A stretch of 64,000 bases of DNA from an uncultured Opitutales bacterium (GTDB lineage Bacteria > Verrucomicrobiota > Verrucomicrobiia > Opitutales > Intestinicryptomonadaceae), in assembly GCA_944389195.1 (NCBI GenBank), contig CALXLM010000026.1, positions 1 through 64,000 of the forward strand. Reading direction: 5' to 3'. The notes below the pieces were generated by a model, which was not told where the DNA came from, did not search any database, and saw only the letters and a program-made list of their open reading frames with translations. Below are positions 54,020 to 63,431 of the stretch, piece after piece. The translations under genes were made by a program, and so were the position numbers. Each line of letters begins with the position of its first letter. Positions within the stretch are counted from its first letter, which is position 1.

Positions 54020-56692
54020 ATGGACTCAGCTGAAATCAGAAAAAGCTTTCTGGAATTTTTCAAATCAAAGGGGCACACGATAGTCCCTTCGGCATCGCTC
54101 ATGCCGGCATCTCCGAACCTCCTATTCACAAACGCGGGAATGAACCAGTTTGTGCCGTACTTTTTGGGCGAGGAGAGAAACCCATTTTTGAGGGCGGCGG
54201 ACACCCAGAAGTGCATACGCGCGGGGGGTAAGCATAACGACCTTGAAGACGTCGGGTTCGACACGTACCACCATACGTTTTTTGAAATGCTCGGGAACTG
54301 GTCGTTCGGAGACTACTTTAAAAAAGAGGCGATAGAGTGGGCGTGGGAATTGCTGGTGGAAAAATGGAAATTTCCCAAAGAGCGCCTTTACGCCACAGTT
54401 TATACTCCCGGGGAGGGCGAACCCGCCGAATTCGACTCGGAGGCGTTCGGATATTGGTCGGAAATTTTCCGCAAGTACGGAATGGACCCCGAAATCCACA
54501 TAAAGAAGTTCGGCAAAAAGGACAACTTCTGGATGATGGGAGAAACGGGCCCTTGCGGGCCGTGCTCCGAAATACACATGGACCTGACTCCGAATGGCGA
54601 CACCGGCGGAAAACTTGTAAACGCCGGATCGCCTCTCTGCATAGAGATATGGAATCTCGTGTTCATGCAGTTCAATGCCATGCCCGACGGAACTTTCGTT
54701 CCGCTGAAGAGCAAAAACATCGACACCGGAATGGGTTTCGAGCGCGTGGCCGGAATAATTGCCACAACAAAGAATTTTACGGATTTTTCGAGGCTTGCGT
54801 CCAATTACAACAGCGACCTTTTTACTGACATATTCAAATATATCTCGCATATGTCCGGCAAGACGTACGCCGGAACCCTTCCGAGGGATCCGCGCGACAT
54901 GTCGGCGCAGGAGCTCACCGACTGCGTTTTCCGCGTGCTCGCCGACCATATAAGAACCCTTACGTTTTCAATAGCCGACGGCATAATTCCCGGAAACGAG
55001 GGACGCAACTACGTTTTGAGGCGCATACTCAGGCGGGCGGTGATGTACGGCAAGCGGCTCGGGCTGGAGCGCGGGTTTTTCACCCGCCTTACAGAACCCG
55101 TGATAGAAAAGATGTCGCCCTACTTTCCGGAGCTCGCCCAGCAGCGCAAAATGATAGTCAAGACCATAGAGGCCGAAGAGACGAGTTTTGCCAGAACGCT
55201 CGACAGGGGGCTCGAACTGCTCGACAGAATAACCACCACCGATGGCAGAATCAGCGGCGAACAGGCCTTTATATTGTATGACACTTTCGGGTTTCCAATC
55301 GACCTTACCGAATTGATAGCCAGGGAAAGAAACATGCCCGTGGACCTCGCCGGATTCGAGAGGGAGATGGAAAAGCAGCGGCAACGCGCAAGGGACGCCC
55401 AAACCCGCAAGGTCATAAGCGTATCGGATCTGGCGGAAGCCGAGCACGCGACGCAGTTCATAGGGTACAGCCCCGACAATCTTTCAAATTTTTCAACGAC
55501 AATAAGCGCGATTCTCGAGGACGCCGACGCCGACTACATCATATTTCCGCAGACGCCATTCTACGCCGAGAAAGGCGGCCAGGTGGGCGACACCGGCTTC
55601 ATAGAAATAGACGGGGTTGCGCACGAAGTCTCCGACACTAAATCGGACAAGGCCGACCACGTTCTGCACAAGGTTCGCAAGGGAGTGTTCAAGCCGAACA
55701 TGATAGGCCGCGAAGCGATAGTGTCGGTCGACGCCATGAGGCGCCGCGCGATACAGCGCCACCATACGGCGACGCACATACTGCACTGGGCCATGAGGCA
55801 GGTTCTGGGGACGCACATCAGGCAGGCAGGATCGTACGTCGACGCCGACCGCCTGCGCTTCGACTTTACCCATTACGAAGCGCCCACCCCGGAGCAGCTG
55901 CACGAAATAGAGAGCCTTGCAAACCACAAAATCCTGATGAGCGAACCCGTGACATGGCGCGTTTTGCCGCGCAACGAAGTTCCGCCGGACTGCATGGCCA
56001 TATTTTCCGAAAAATACGGCGCAGTGGTCAGAATGGTAGAAATCGGGAAGTTCAGCAAAGAGCTGTGCGGAGGAACGCACGTGTCTTCGACGGGAGAAAT
56101 AGGCTTTATAAAAATTCTAAGCGAAGGCGCCATATCAGCCGGAACCCGCAGAATAGAAGCCGTTGCTGGGGTCGCCGCTCTCGACAGGGTTGACAAAATG
56201 CAGTCGATGCTCGGAGAGATATCGCGCGGGTTGTCGTGCAAGACTGAAGACGTGCCCAACAGGCTTAAAAAGCTCATAGACGCCAAGAACGAGCTTGAAA
56301 AGGAGCTTAAAAGCTTCCGCAGGGAAAACGCAGAAAAGCTCGCAAAGAGCCTGGCAAACGACGCCGTTCTGGCGAACGGCAAGACGCCGTTTATGGTACG
56401 CATCGTCGAAGCTGAGACGCCGGCTTCCATGCGCGAACTTGCTGTGGACGCGATAAAGGAACGCCCTGACGGAGCCGTTGTCCTTGGGGCGCGCTTCGGC
56501 GAAAAGGCCACCGTTCTTGCATTGTGCTCTCCGGACGCCGTGGAAAACGGGATAAAAGCCGGAGACATCGTCCGCGAGCTCGCGGCAAAACTCGGCGGCA
56601 AGGGCGGCGGAAAGCCGGACTTTGCGCAGGGCGGAGGATTGTCCGACAATCTCGCCGCCACATTCGCCGAATATAAAGCGTCAATAAAGTAG
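54020..56692 (+). CDS. alaS: Alanyl-tRNA synthetase
   Basis: This is an 890-residue synthetase in standard order: catalytic core (SAEIRKSFLEFF, FTNAGMNQF, HHTFFEMLGNWSFGDYFKKEA), tRNA-recognition helices, editing domain with HHTATH near residue 580 and CGGTH near 683 (zinc ligands), and the C-Ala domain with a coiled-coil (about 730-790) ending GGGLSDN. The ATG at 54020 is preferred over an upstream one inside leuB. smc follows 7 bp after the stop. Confidence 0.96.
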   Translation: MDSAEIRKSFLEFFKSKGHTIVPSASLMPASPNLLFTNAGMNQFVPYFLGEERNPFLRAADTQKCIRAGGKHNDLEDVGFDTYHHTFFEMLGNWSFGDYFKKEAIEWAWELLVEKWKFPKERLYATVYTPGEGEPAEFDSEAFGYWSEIFRKYGMDPEIHIKKFGKKDNFWMMGETGPCGPCSEIHMDLTPNGDTGGKLVNAGSPLCIEIWNLVFMQFNAMPDGTFVPLKSKNIDTGMGFERVAGIIATTKNFTDFSRLASNYNSDLFTDIFKYISHMSGKTYAGTLPRDPRDMSAQELTDCVFRVLADHIRTLTFSIADGIIPGNEGRNYVLRRILRRAVMYGKRLGLERGFFTRLTEPVIEKMSPYFPELAQQRKMIVKTIEAEETSFARTLDRGLELLDRITTTDGRISGEQAFILYDTFGFPIDLTELIARERNMPVDLAGFEREMEKQRQRARDAQTRKVISVSDLAEAEHATQFIGYSPDNLSNFSTTISAILEDADADYIIFPQTPFYAEKGGQVGDTGFIEIDGVAHEVSDTKSDKADHVLHKVRKGVFKPNMIGREAIVSVDAMRRRAIQRHHTATHILHWAMRQVLGTHIRQAGSYVDADRLRFDFTHYEAPTPEQLHEIESLANHKILMSEPVTWRVLPRNEVPPDCMAIFSEKYGAVVRMVEIGKFSKELCGGTHVSSTGEIGFIKILSEGAISAGTRRIEAVAGVAALDRVDKMQSMLGEISRGLSCKTEDVPNRLKKLIDAKNELEKELKSFRRENAEKLAKSLANDAVLANGKTPFMVRIVEAETPASMRELAVDAIKERPDGAVVLGARFGEKATVLALCSPDAVENGIKAGDIVRELAAKLGGKGGGKPDFAQGGGLSDNLAATFAEYKASIK

Positions 56693-56699
56693 AAACGCC

Positions 56700-59600
56700 A
56701 TGTATTTAAAGCAGGTAAGCATCAACGGATTCAAAAGTTTCGCCGACCGGACCGAACTTCCACTTACCCCCGGAATCACGTGCATCGTGGGTCCGAACGG
56801 ATGCGGGAAAAGCAATATCGTCGACGCGATCCGGTGGGTGCTCGGCGAACAGAGCGCAAAAGCCCTGCGCGGCGGCAAGATGCAGGACGTAATATTTCAG
56901 GGTACAGAAACCCGCAAGCCACTGCAATTGTGCGAGGTCAGCCTGCTTTTTTCTGACTGCGAAAAACAGCTCGGAACGCAGTTTAACGAAGTCGAGATTA
57001 CGCGGCGCGTCACGCGCGACGAAGGCAGCGACTATTTTATAAACGGCAAGGCCGCGCGCCTTAAAGACATACAAAATCTTTTTATGGACACCGGGGTGGG
57101 CCGCGTATCCTACTCGTTCATGGTGCAGGGCCAGATAGACCAGATTTTGTCGTCAAACCCCGGCGAAAGGCGCTCGATTTTCGAGGAGGCCGCCGGAATA
57201 ACAAAATACAAAACGCAGCGCCGCGAAGCGCTCAACAAACTTGCGCTCGTCGAGCAAAACCTCGCGCGCGCCACCGACAGGATAGAGGAGATAGGCAGGC
57301 AGATAGGAACCCTGAAAAGGCAGGCATCGAAAGCGTTGCGCTATAAGAGGTTGACTTTCAGGCTTAAGCATTTGGATCTGGCCTCAAACGCAAAAGCCTA
57401 CTCCGAACAGTCGGCGGCCCTGAAATCCGACGAGGAATCTTTGGGAAAGCTTTCATCGGAAATACTGAAGCTTACGCAAAAACTTTCCGACGCCGAAGAA
57501 ACTCTTGCCCGCATGCGTTCCGAAAGGGCCGACTTTGCCGCGCAGCTTGAACATCTGCGGCAAAACGCCGCCGAAACGCGCTCCCAAAAAGAGCAAGCCG
57601 AAAGGAATTGCGAATTCGCCGCCGTGAGAAAGCGGGACCTGTCGGAACGGCGCGAGCAGATATCCGCAGAACTTTCGTCGCTTTCCGAACAGCTTTCGTC
57701 GCTTGAGGGCAAAGCCAAAGGCGACACTGAGGTAAAACAAATGCAGTTTGACCTGGTGACCGCCGACGACGAAACCTACCGCAGGCAAAGCGCGGAACTT
57801 GCCGACATTGAAAACGCATTGCGTTCGGCAGAAAACGAATTGTCGAGGGCAAAACAGGACGCCCTGATGAGCGAAAGTTCCGTCACACGTCTGAGGGCTG
57901 ACTGTACGACGCTCGAGCTCGAGCTTAAATCCTACCAGGTTCGCCATGCCGCCGTATCTGACTCGGTATTCCAGCTCAAAGAGGAAAGAATAGCCCTTGA
58001 AAACCGCAAATCGGAGCTCGAAGCGGCGCTTGACGGCGCCCAAGAGAGGCTCGGAAACGCCGAAGCGGACATCGTGGACGCGCAGTCCATGTCCGACGAG
58101 CTCCGCTCACAATACAGGGCCAAACAGGCCGAAATACAGCAGTTGGACAGGCTTTTGGCCAGCAAAAGCGCGCGGCTCGGACTTCTAAACGACTTCCAAT
58201 CCAGAATGGAGGGTTTTTCCGAGGGCACAAAAGCCATTGTCAAAGGGCGGCTTTCCGAATTTATCGACCCTTCCGACGTAAAGATAGTCGGGCAAAACAT
58301 CGAAGTCGCCGAAGGTTGGGCCGCCGCGTTTGAAGCCATGCTAGGAACGGCCGCCGACGCCGTAATTTTGGACGACAGCTCCAAGCTTTCGGAGACGCTT
58401 TCGGCCATTCGGCAAAGGAATCTCGGGAACGCCTGCCTGCAAATTCCCGAAGCGGCCTCCTACGATTGCCCCGCCGAGCTTCCTGACGGCGTATATAAGG
58501 GGTCGGACATAGTCGGAACGGAACGCGAGGATCTCAAAGCGTTTACCGAGAATCTCGTGTCGGGCTGCTACTTCTGCGAAGACATCGCCGAATTCGCACG
58601 CTTTGCCGCAGGCAGAGGGGATTTCAAATTTCTGGTCGCGGCAGCCCGAGACGGCAGCATGCTTGACTCGCGGGGGATATTATTCGCCTACGGCGGCGAA
58701 AAGCGCGACACCGAAACGAGTTTTATTCTCAGGAACCGCGAGATAAAGCGCCTCAACAGGGAAATAGAGGACGACAACGCCGCCCTCACGGCTCTCAACG
58801 AAAGCGCGATGGAAATAAACGCGCGCCTCGAAGCTTCGGAGGCGGAAATTGAAAACAGGAAAAACGTCGCGGCCGAAATAAAACGCGAGATTGCATCCAT
58901 TAACGGCCAGTCGGCCGGCGTAAACGCGTCGATTGCGGAAAAGTCCGCCGAAATAGAGAGAAAGGCGGCGGCAATAACCGAAATGGAAAACTCCAGGTTT
59001 GAGGCCCAAGACAAACTAAATTCGGCGGCGGAGGCTTTGGCAAAGGCGGAGACGACTATTGCCGAAGCCAGAAAAATTGCCGCGCAAAAGGAGCTTGAAA
59101 TAGCTTCAATGCGCGAAAACAAGGATCAGAAGTATGCGGTTGTATCCGAAACGCGCCTCGAACTCGCCTCGAAGAGGTCGCGCCTGGAAAGCTTGGAGCG
59201 GGGGCTCGGGGCAATCAGGGAGCAGCAAAACGAGACGCGCCTGCTCATGGAGCGCCGAAAGGCAGAATCCGACGCGGCAGAAGAACAAATAAGCAAACTC
59301 GACGGCGAAGCGGCGGCGGAAAAGGAGCGCGCTTCCGCGCTTGCCGAAGCGCTCGAAGGCGATCTTGAAGCCATAAGCGCCCAAAACTCCAAACTTTCCG
59401 AATGCGAGCGAAACATATCGGAATTCGAGGAATCTCTGACGGGCGATCGCGAAGATCTCATGCGCCGCAACGTTCTCAAAAGCGAGGGCGACGTGCGCGC
59501 GGCAAAGCTGAGGGCAAAGCTCGACTACATAGCCGAACGGATATTAAACGAATACGAAACCGACATAGCGTCGGTTGACTGGAAAACGGAGCTTTGGAAG

Positions 59601-60392
59601 TCCGAGGACGAATTCGAGCTCAAAGTGAAGCTCGACGAGCTTGAGGACGGCGAAATAGCCCCGAAACGCAAGAGGGAGCGCGGCGACCCCACCGAAGCCG
59701 ACCTCGCCGAAATGGACAGCGCCGACTTCGCGAAAATAGCTGACGAAGTCCGCGAACTGCGCGAACGGATAAACTCCATGGGGGCAGTAAACCTCGTGGC
59801 CATCGAAGAGTACGCCGAACTCAAGGAAAGATACGATTTTCTAAAGTCGCAAACCGACGACCTGTGGGCCTCCAAGAACGCGCTGGTCGCCGACATAGAC
59901 GAAATCAACAAGACGAGCCAAAAGCTTTTCGACGACACTTTCGAGCAAATCAAAAAGAATTTTGCCTTTACATTCCAAAAGATTTTCGGCGGTGGAACGG
60001 CCGACTTGAGGCTTGTGGAATCTGAAGACGTCCTCGACAGCGGAATAGAAATAGTGGCCAGGCCGCCCGGAACAGTTTTAAAAAGCCTGTCGCTCCTTTC
60101 TGGCGGCCAGCGCACGATGACGGCCGTATCGCTGCTTTTTGCAATATACATGGTAAAGCCCAGTCCGTTCTGCGTGCTCGACGAACTCGACGCCCCTCTC
60201 GACGACGCAAACATAGGCCGCTATACCGACCTGCTTAAAGAGTTCACCAGATATTCGCAGTTCATAGTGATATCACACAACAAGCGCACAATGTCGGCGG
60301 CCCGCACTATTTTCGGGGCTACGATGCAGGAGCGGGGGGTCACGCGCCTCATATCGATGCGCCTGAAAGAGGCGGAAGAAATGAAAATGTAA
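56700..60392 (+). CDS. smc: Chromosome partition protein SMC
   Basis: This is a 1230-residue structural maintenance of chromosomes ATPase. Walker A GPNGCGKSN is at 31-39, the first long coiled-coil spans about 170-495, the hinge about 500-665 (near EGFSEGTKAIVKGRLSEF), the second coiled-coil about 680-1015, and the C-terminal head holds the signature LLSGGQR near 1130 and Walker B FCVLDELDAPLDD near 1155. The signature reads LSGGQ, where many bacterial SMCs have LSGGE. It is only 7 bp after alaS. ScpA/ScpB genes are not in the window. Confidence 0.96.
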   Translation: MYLKQVSINGFKSFADRTELPLTPGITCIVGPNGCGKSNIVDAIRWVLGEQSAKALRGGKMQDVIFQGTETRKPLQLCEVSLLFSDCEKQLGTQFNEVEITRRVTRDEGSDYFINGKAARLKDIQNLFMDTGVGRVSYSFMVQGQIDQILSSNPGERRSIFEEAAGITKYKTQRREALNKLALVEQNLARATDRIEEIGRQIGTLKRQASKALRYKRLTFRLKHLDLASNAKAYSEQSAALKSDEESLGKLSSEILKLTQKLSDAEETLARMRSERADFAAQLEHLRQNAAETRSQKEQAERNCEFAAVRKRDLSERREQISAELSSLSEQLSSLEGKAKGDTEVKQMQFDLVTADDETYRRQSAELADIENALRSAENELSRAKQDALMSESSVTRLRADCTTLELELKSYQVRHAAVSDSVFQLKEERIALENRKSELEAALDGAQERLGNAEADIVDAQSMSDELRSQYRAKQAEIQQLDRLLASKSARLGLLNDFQSRMEGFSEGTKAIVKGRLSEFIDPSDVKIVGQNIEVAEGWAAAFEAMLGTAADAVILDDSSKLSETLSAIRQRNLGNACLQIPEAASYDCPAELPDGVYKGSDIVGTEREDLKAFTENLVSGCYFCEDIAEFARFAAGRGDFKFLVAAARDGSMLDSRGILFAYGGEKRDTETSFILRNREIKRLNREIEDDNAALTALNESAMEINARLEASEAEIENRKNVAAEIKREIASINGQSAGVNASIAEKSAEIERKAAAITEMENSRFEAQDKLNSAAEALAKAETTIAEARKIAAQKELEIASMRENKDQKYAVVSETRLELASKRSRLESLERGLGAIREQQNETRLLMERRKAESDAAEEQISKLDGEAAAEKERASALAEALEGDLEAISAQNSKLSECERNISEFEESLTGDREDLMRRNVLKSEGDVRAAKLRAKLDYIAERILNEYETDIASVDWKTELWKSEDEFELKVKLDELEDGEIAPKRKRERGDPTEADLAEMDSADFAKIADEVRELRERINSMGAVNLVAIEEYAELKERYDFLKSQTDDLWASKNALVADIDEINKTSQKLFDDTFEQIKKNFAFTFQKIFGGGTADLRLVESEDVLDSGIEIVARPPGTVLKSLSLLSGGQRTMTAVSLLFAIYMVKPSPFCVLDELDAPLDDANIGRYTDLLKEFTRYSQFIVISHNKRTMSAARTIFGATMQERGVTRLISMRLKEAEEMKM

Positions 60393-60452
60393 TAAACCAG
60401 CCGCCAACGCGCAAGCGTTAATACTCTAAGCATGCAATAGAAAAGCGCGAAA

Positions 60453-60478
60453 GGCGCCGGAGATTTTAATCCGGCGCC
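60453..60478. terminator. Hairpin between convergent smc and zinc-peptidase genes
   Basis: GGCGCCGGA (60453-60461) pairs with TCCGGCGCC (60470-60478) around a TTTTAA-rich loop. Only a weak T-rich tail follows on either strand, so it may act as a bidirectional terminator of moderate strength. Confidence 0.65.
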
Positions 60479-60508
60479 CTTCTGTTAAAAAAAGCCGATG
60501 TTTTTTCG

Positions 60509-61180
60509 TTAGCGCCTCGAATTCGCCGCCGAAAGGAGATACAAAAGCCAGCCCAAAGACGATATGAACGCAGCAACGTACGTAAACGCAGCCGCGTCCA
60601 AAACGTCGTCCACGCCGCGCGCTTCCGACCCTTCGATAATCCCCAGTCCCTTCAGCTGCGCCTTAGCCCTGCTCGACGCGTTAAATTCGACAGGCAGAGT
60701 GACGAGCTGAAATACCGCCAATATTATGTATATGCCTATGCCGATATAAATTGTCATGAGGTTGTTGAAAAGGAAAAAGCCTCCGAGCATTACTATGGGA
60801 AGGAGAGAGCATGCAAAATTGGTAATTGGCACAAGCGCCATTCTCAAGTTTAAAGGCGCGTAGCGGAAACGGTGCTGCAAGGCGTGTCCGGCTTCGTGCG
60901 CCGCGACGCCCAAAGCCGCAAGCGATGTGCCGTCGTAATTTTCGGCGCTTAAGGCCAAAACTTTTTTGGACGGGTCGTAGTGGTCGGTGAGATGCCCGGG
61001 GATAGACACTATTTTAACATCGTCGATGCCCGCCGACCGCATGACGGCTTCCGCTGCGTCGCGCCCCCTCATGCCCGAACGCGACGCCACGCGGGAATAC
61101 TTCTCGTACGCCGACGTCACTTTTGCCTGCGCATACAAACCGATTACAATCGGCACCAATATCAACGCTATAAATTCCAT
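60509..61180 (-). CDS. Membrane zinc metallopeptidase (YugP/PF04298 family)
   Basis: This is a 223-residue membrane protein. The zinc motif HEAGH is at residues 95-99 (AAHEAGHALQHR), preceded by an N-terminal hydrophobic segment. Two or three further membrane segments follow (around LVPITNFACSLLPIVMLGGFF, IGIGIYIILAVFQLV and the C-terminal FISSLGWLLYLL). The family is a putative intramembrane-type peptidase of unknown target. It begins 20 bp after folA on the same strand. Confidence 0.85.
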   Translation of the reverse strand: MEFIALILVPIVIGLYAQAKVTSAYEKYSRVASRSGMRGRDAAEAVMRSAGIDDVKIVSIPGHLTDHYDPSKKVLALSAENYDGTSLAALGVAAHEAGHALQHRFRYAPLNLRMALVPITNFACSLLPIVMLGGFFLFNNLMTIYIGIGIYIILAVFQLVTLPVEFNASSRAKAQLKGLGIIEGSEARGVDDVLDAAAFTYVAAFISSLGWLLYLLSAANSRR

Positions 61181-61200
61181 TTTGAATGATTCCGTATAAC

Positions 61201-61680
61201 CTATTGTTTTTTTCTTATATATCTGACAACGTCAAAGAGCGAATGGCTCAAAATTGTTTCAGCCTTATCGAATTTATCTTCAAATTTGGGAAAGAAAACA
61301 TCGCCTTCGGGAGACATTTTCACGCGGCTTATGACAAGCTCGGAACAAAAATCCAAAGCCGACTCGTACAAACGGGCACCGCCTATTATCCACAAATCGC
61401 GGCTATCTGAAGCGTACGCGTCAACAAGCGCCTGAGGGGAAGCAAAAACCCTCGCGCCGCCTCCGACAGAGCCGGGGTGCGACGTGACAACGGCGTTTTC
61501 CCTGTTTGGAAGCGGCTTGCTACCCAAACTCTCCCACGTTCTGCGCCCCATGGCTACGATGGAACCCGATGTTGTCTTTTTAAAATGCCTGAAATCTTCG
61601 GAAATATGCCACGGTATGGAAAGGCCCTTCCCTATCACTCCGTTTTCAGCGATGGCCGCTATGGCTTTGACAGTGCTCAT
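61201..61680 (-). CDS. folA: Dihydrofolate reductase
   Basis: This 159-residue enzyme reduces dihydrofolate with NADPH. The active-site pattern [26 protein letters not shown] is recognisable, with Glu in the usual acidic position, and the cofactor segments [10 protein letters not shown] and [10 protein letters not shown] are present. It overlaps the thyA stop by 4 bp, the classic thyA-folA pairing that regenerates the dihydrofolate made by ThyA. Confidence 0.95.
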   Translation of the reverse strand: MSTVKAIAAIAENGVIGKGLSIPWHISEDFRHFKKTTSGSIVAMGRRTWESLGSKPLPNRENAVVTSHPGSVGGGARVFASPQALVDAYASDSRDLWIIGGARLYESALDFCSELVISRVKMSPEGDVFFPKFEDKFDKAETILSHSLFDVVRYIRKKQ

Positions 61681-62474
61681 ACGGCAATCGGCGCCTTAAT
61701 GGCCGGGTACGGATTGTAATCTTCAAGAACGAAGTCTTCAAAGACGAACTCGTCAAGCTCCCTGCGTTCAGGATTGAGCTTCATGGCGGGAAGCTCGCGC
61801 GGCTCGCGGGAAAGCTGCTCGCGCACCTGATCAAGATGGTTCTTATATATGTGCAAATCGCCGAAAGTATGCACAAATTCGCGCGGCTTCAAACCGCAAA
61901 CCTGCGCCACCATCATTGTAAGAAGCGAATACGACGCTATATTGAACGGAACGCCGAGAAACAAGTCGGCGCTTCGCTGATACAACTGGCAACTGAGGCC
62001 ACCGTCGGGCCAAACGTAAAACTGGAACATTGCGTGGCACGGCGGCAGGGCCATTTTGCCCAGCTCTCCGGGATTCCAAGCGCATACGACATGCCTCCGC
62101 CCGAAAGGATCGCGCCTGATTCCGTCCACGAGATTTTTTATCTGATCGACGCTGCCGCCGTCGGGAGAGCGCCAATCCCTCCATTGGGCGCCGTATATCC
62201 TTCCGAGGTTGCCTTCGGAATCCGCCCATTCGTCCCATATCGTGACACGGTTGTCGTTAAGATATTTTATGTTCGTATCGCCCTTTAAAAACCAGAGAAG
62301 TTCGTAAATTATGGAGCGCGTATGAAGCTTTTTTGTTGTTAAAAGCGGAAACGACGAGCGCAAATCGAAACGCGCCTGGGCGCCGAAAAGGCCCACCGTG
62401 CCGACACCGGTTCTGTCGGATCTCTCCTCACCGTTTTCAAGAACAAGTTTTAAAAGGTCCAAATATTCTTTCAT
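61677..62474 (-). CDS. thyA: Thymidylate synthase
   Basis: This 265-residue enzyme methylates dUMP to dTMP with methylenetetrahydrofolate. The nucleophile is Cys146 in [11 protein letters not shown], the same number as in E. coli; [28 protein letters not shown] and [12 protein letters not shown] are other signatures. The frame extends to 62669, but [11 protein letters not shown] at 62474 is the family start and has GGGA upstream. It is the first gene of thyA, folA, zinc peptidase. Confidence 0.96.
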   Translation of the reverse strand: MKEYLDLLKLVLENGEERSDRTGVGTVGLFGAQARFDLRSSFPLLTTKKLHTRSIIYELLWFLKGDTNIKYLNDNRVTIWDEWADSEGNLGRIYGAQWRDWRSPDGGSVDQIKNLVDGIRRDPFGRRHVVCAWNPGELGKMALPPCHAMFQFYVWPDGGLSCQLYQRSADLFLGVPFNIASYSLLTMMVAQVCGLKPREFVHTFGDLHIYKNHLDQVREQLSREPRELPAMKLNPERRELDEFVFEDFVLEDYNPYPAIKAPIAV

Positions 62475-62870
62475 TTGTTGTCCCGTTATGATGGCGGCAA
62501 GGAGCACGGCTTGCAAATAAAAAACTCGCGCACGCCCAATTTGTAAAAAGCAAAAAAACAAATATCCCCTGTAAAAACCCGCATGTTCCTGCAACATTCT
62601 ACGCCGCATGGATTTCCAATCAAAAAGGAAAGCCGCCGGCAAAACGCGCGCTTCGCATGCTGCGCGCAAGCAGAATGCCGTGGAAGCGCGTCCGGAATGG
62701 CGTGCGCCGTTAAACAGATGCGCTCAAAGCGAAGTGCATGCGCCGGGCCGAATATATGTCGGGACTGTGCGCCAAACCGGCGCGCCGGGCACCTAAACGC
62801 CCCGCGCGACGTCCTGCAAAGGAAGGCAAAATGCCGAAAATAATTCGGCATCGCCGCGCGGCAAAATAAT
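62475..62870. other. Non-coding region between thyA and rpsU
   Basis: Short frames on both strands lack domains and start signals. The 62480-62600 part probably holds the thyA promoter. A small inverted repeat, GCCGAAAATAATTCGGC, lies near 62833-62849. Confidence 0.5.
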
Positions 62871-62898
62871 AAAAAAGCTTCGGGGAAATCCCCGAAGC
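62871..62898 (-). terminator. Rho-independent terminator of rpsU
   Basis: On the minus strand GCTTCGGGG pairs with CCCCGAAGC around an ATTT loop, followed by six T (62876-62871). It lies about 53 bp past the rpsU stop. Confidence 0.88.
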
Positions 62899-62951
62899 CC
62901 GAAAATCGTAATATTCCCGCAACCAGCGGTTTTATTTTACAATTCCCGCCG

Positions 62952-63152
62952 TTAGCGGTTTTCGTAGCGCTGGCGCAACATGTTATTGAAAGCCGCCACC
63001 TTGTTCTTGCGACGCTTGATTTCGCAAGGTTTTTCATAATAGCGCTTCTGCCGGATATCGCGGATAATCCCTTCGCGATCCAACTTTTTCTTGAGACGGC
63101 GCAACGCTTTTTCCATCGCCTCTCCTTTGCGCAATTTTACTTCTACCGGCAT
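62952..63152 (-). CDS. rpsU: 30S ribosomal protein S21
   Basis: This 66-residue basic protein of the small subunit helps mRNA recruitment. MPVEVKLRKGEAMEKALRRLKKK, KRYYEKPCEIKRRKN and the basic C-terminus are typical. AAGGAGGTGA is the strongest ribosome-binding site in the window. It sits 9 bases before the ATG at 63152 and runs straight into an ATG at 63158, so the second ATG is the better start. It lies 34 bp downstream of tRNA-Lys on the same strand. Confidence 0.95.
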   Translation of the reverse strand: MPVEVKLRKGEAMEKALRRLKKKLDREGIIRDIRQKRYYEKPCEIKRRKNKVAAFNNMLRQRYENR

Positions 63153-63186
63153 TACCATTCACCTCCTTGCAAAAAAAACGATTCGC

Positions 63187-63259
<73 letters not shown>

Positions 63260-63275
63260 AAAAATCAATAAGCGT

Positions 63276-63306
63276 TGCATAGTGGATATTCATACAGCGA
63301 GTGCAA
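63276..63306 (-). promoter_or_regulatory. Candidate promoter of tRNA-Lys-rpsU
   Basis: On the minus strand TTGCAC (63306-63301) is followed by TATGCA (63281-63276) at 19 bp, or by ACTATG at 17 bp. A start near 63270 would be about 10 nt before the mature tRNA. Confidence 0.35.
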
Positions 63307-63395
63307 GAAAAAAAATTATTTTTTTTGGCATGAATGCCGTTATACTCCCCGTCCCGCCCGACGCGCGGCAAAATGCCGGTACGGTTTATTATTTG

Positions 63396-63425
63396 TTGAC
63401 GACCCGAAACATTTATATTCATAAT
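63396..63425 (+). promoter_or_regulatory. Candidate promoter giving a leaderless start
   Basis: TTGACG (63396-63401) and CATAAT (63420-63425) are 18 bp apart. Transcription would begin at about 63432, the A of the ATG of the next gene, and no SD precedes that ATG. Confidence 0.4.
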
Positions 63426-63431
63426 AAAGCC

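Noticed and set aside
63367-63382. CGGCAAAATGCCGG small hairpin upstream of the esterase gene, also seen inside it near 63544
   Set aside because: The stem is only 5 bp and the second copy is in coding sequence; probably chance.
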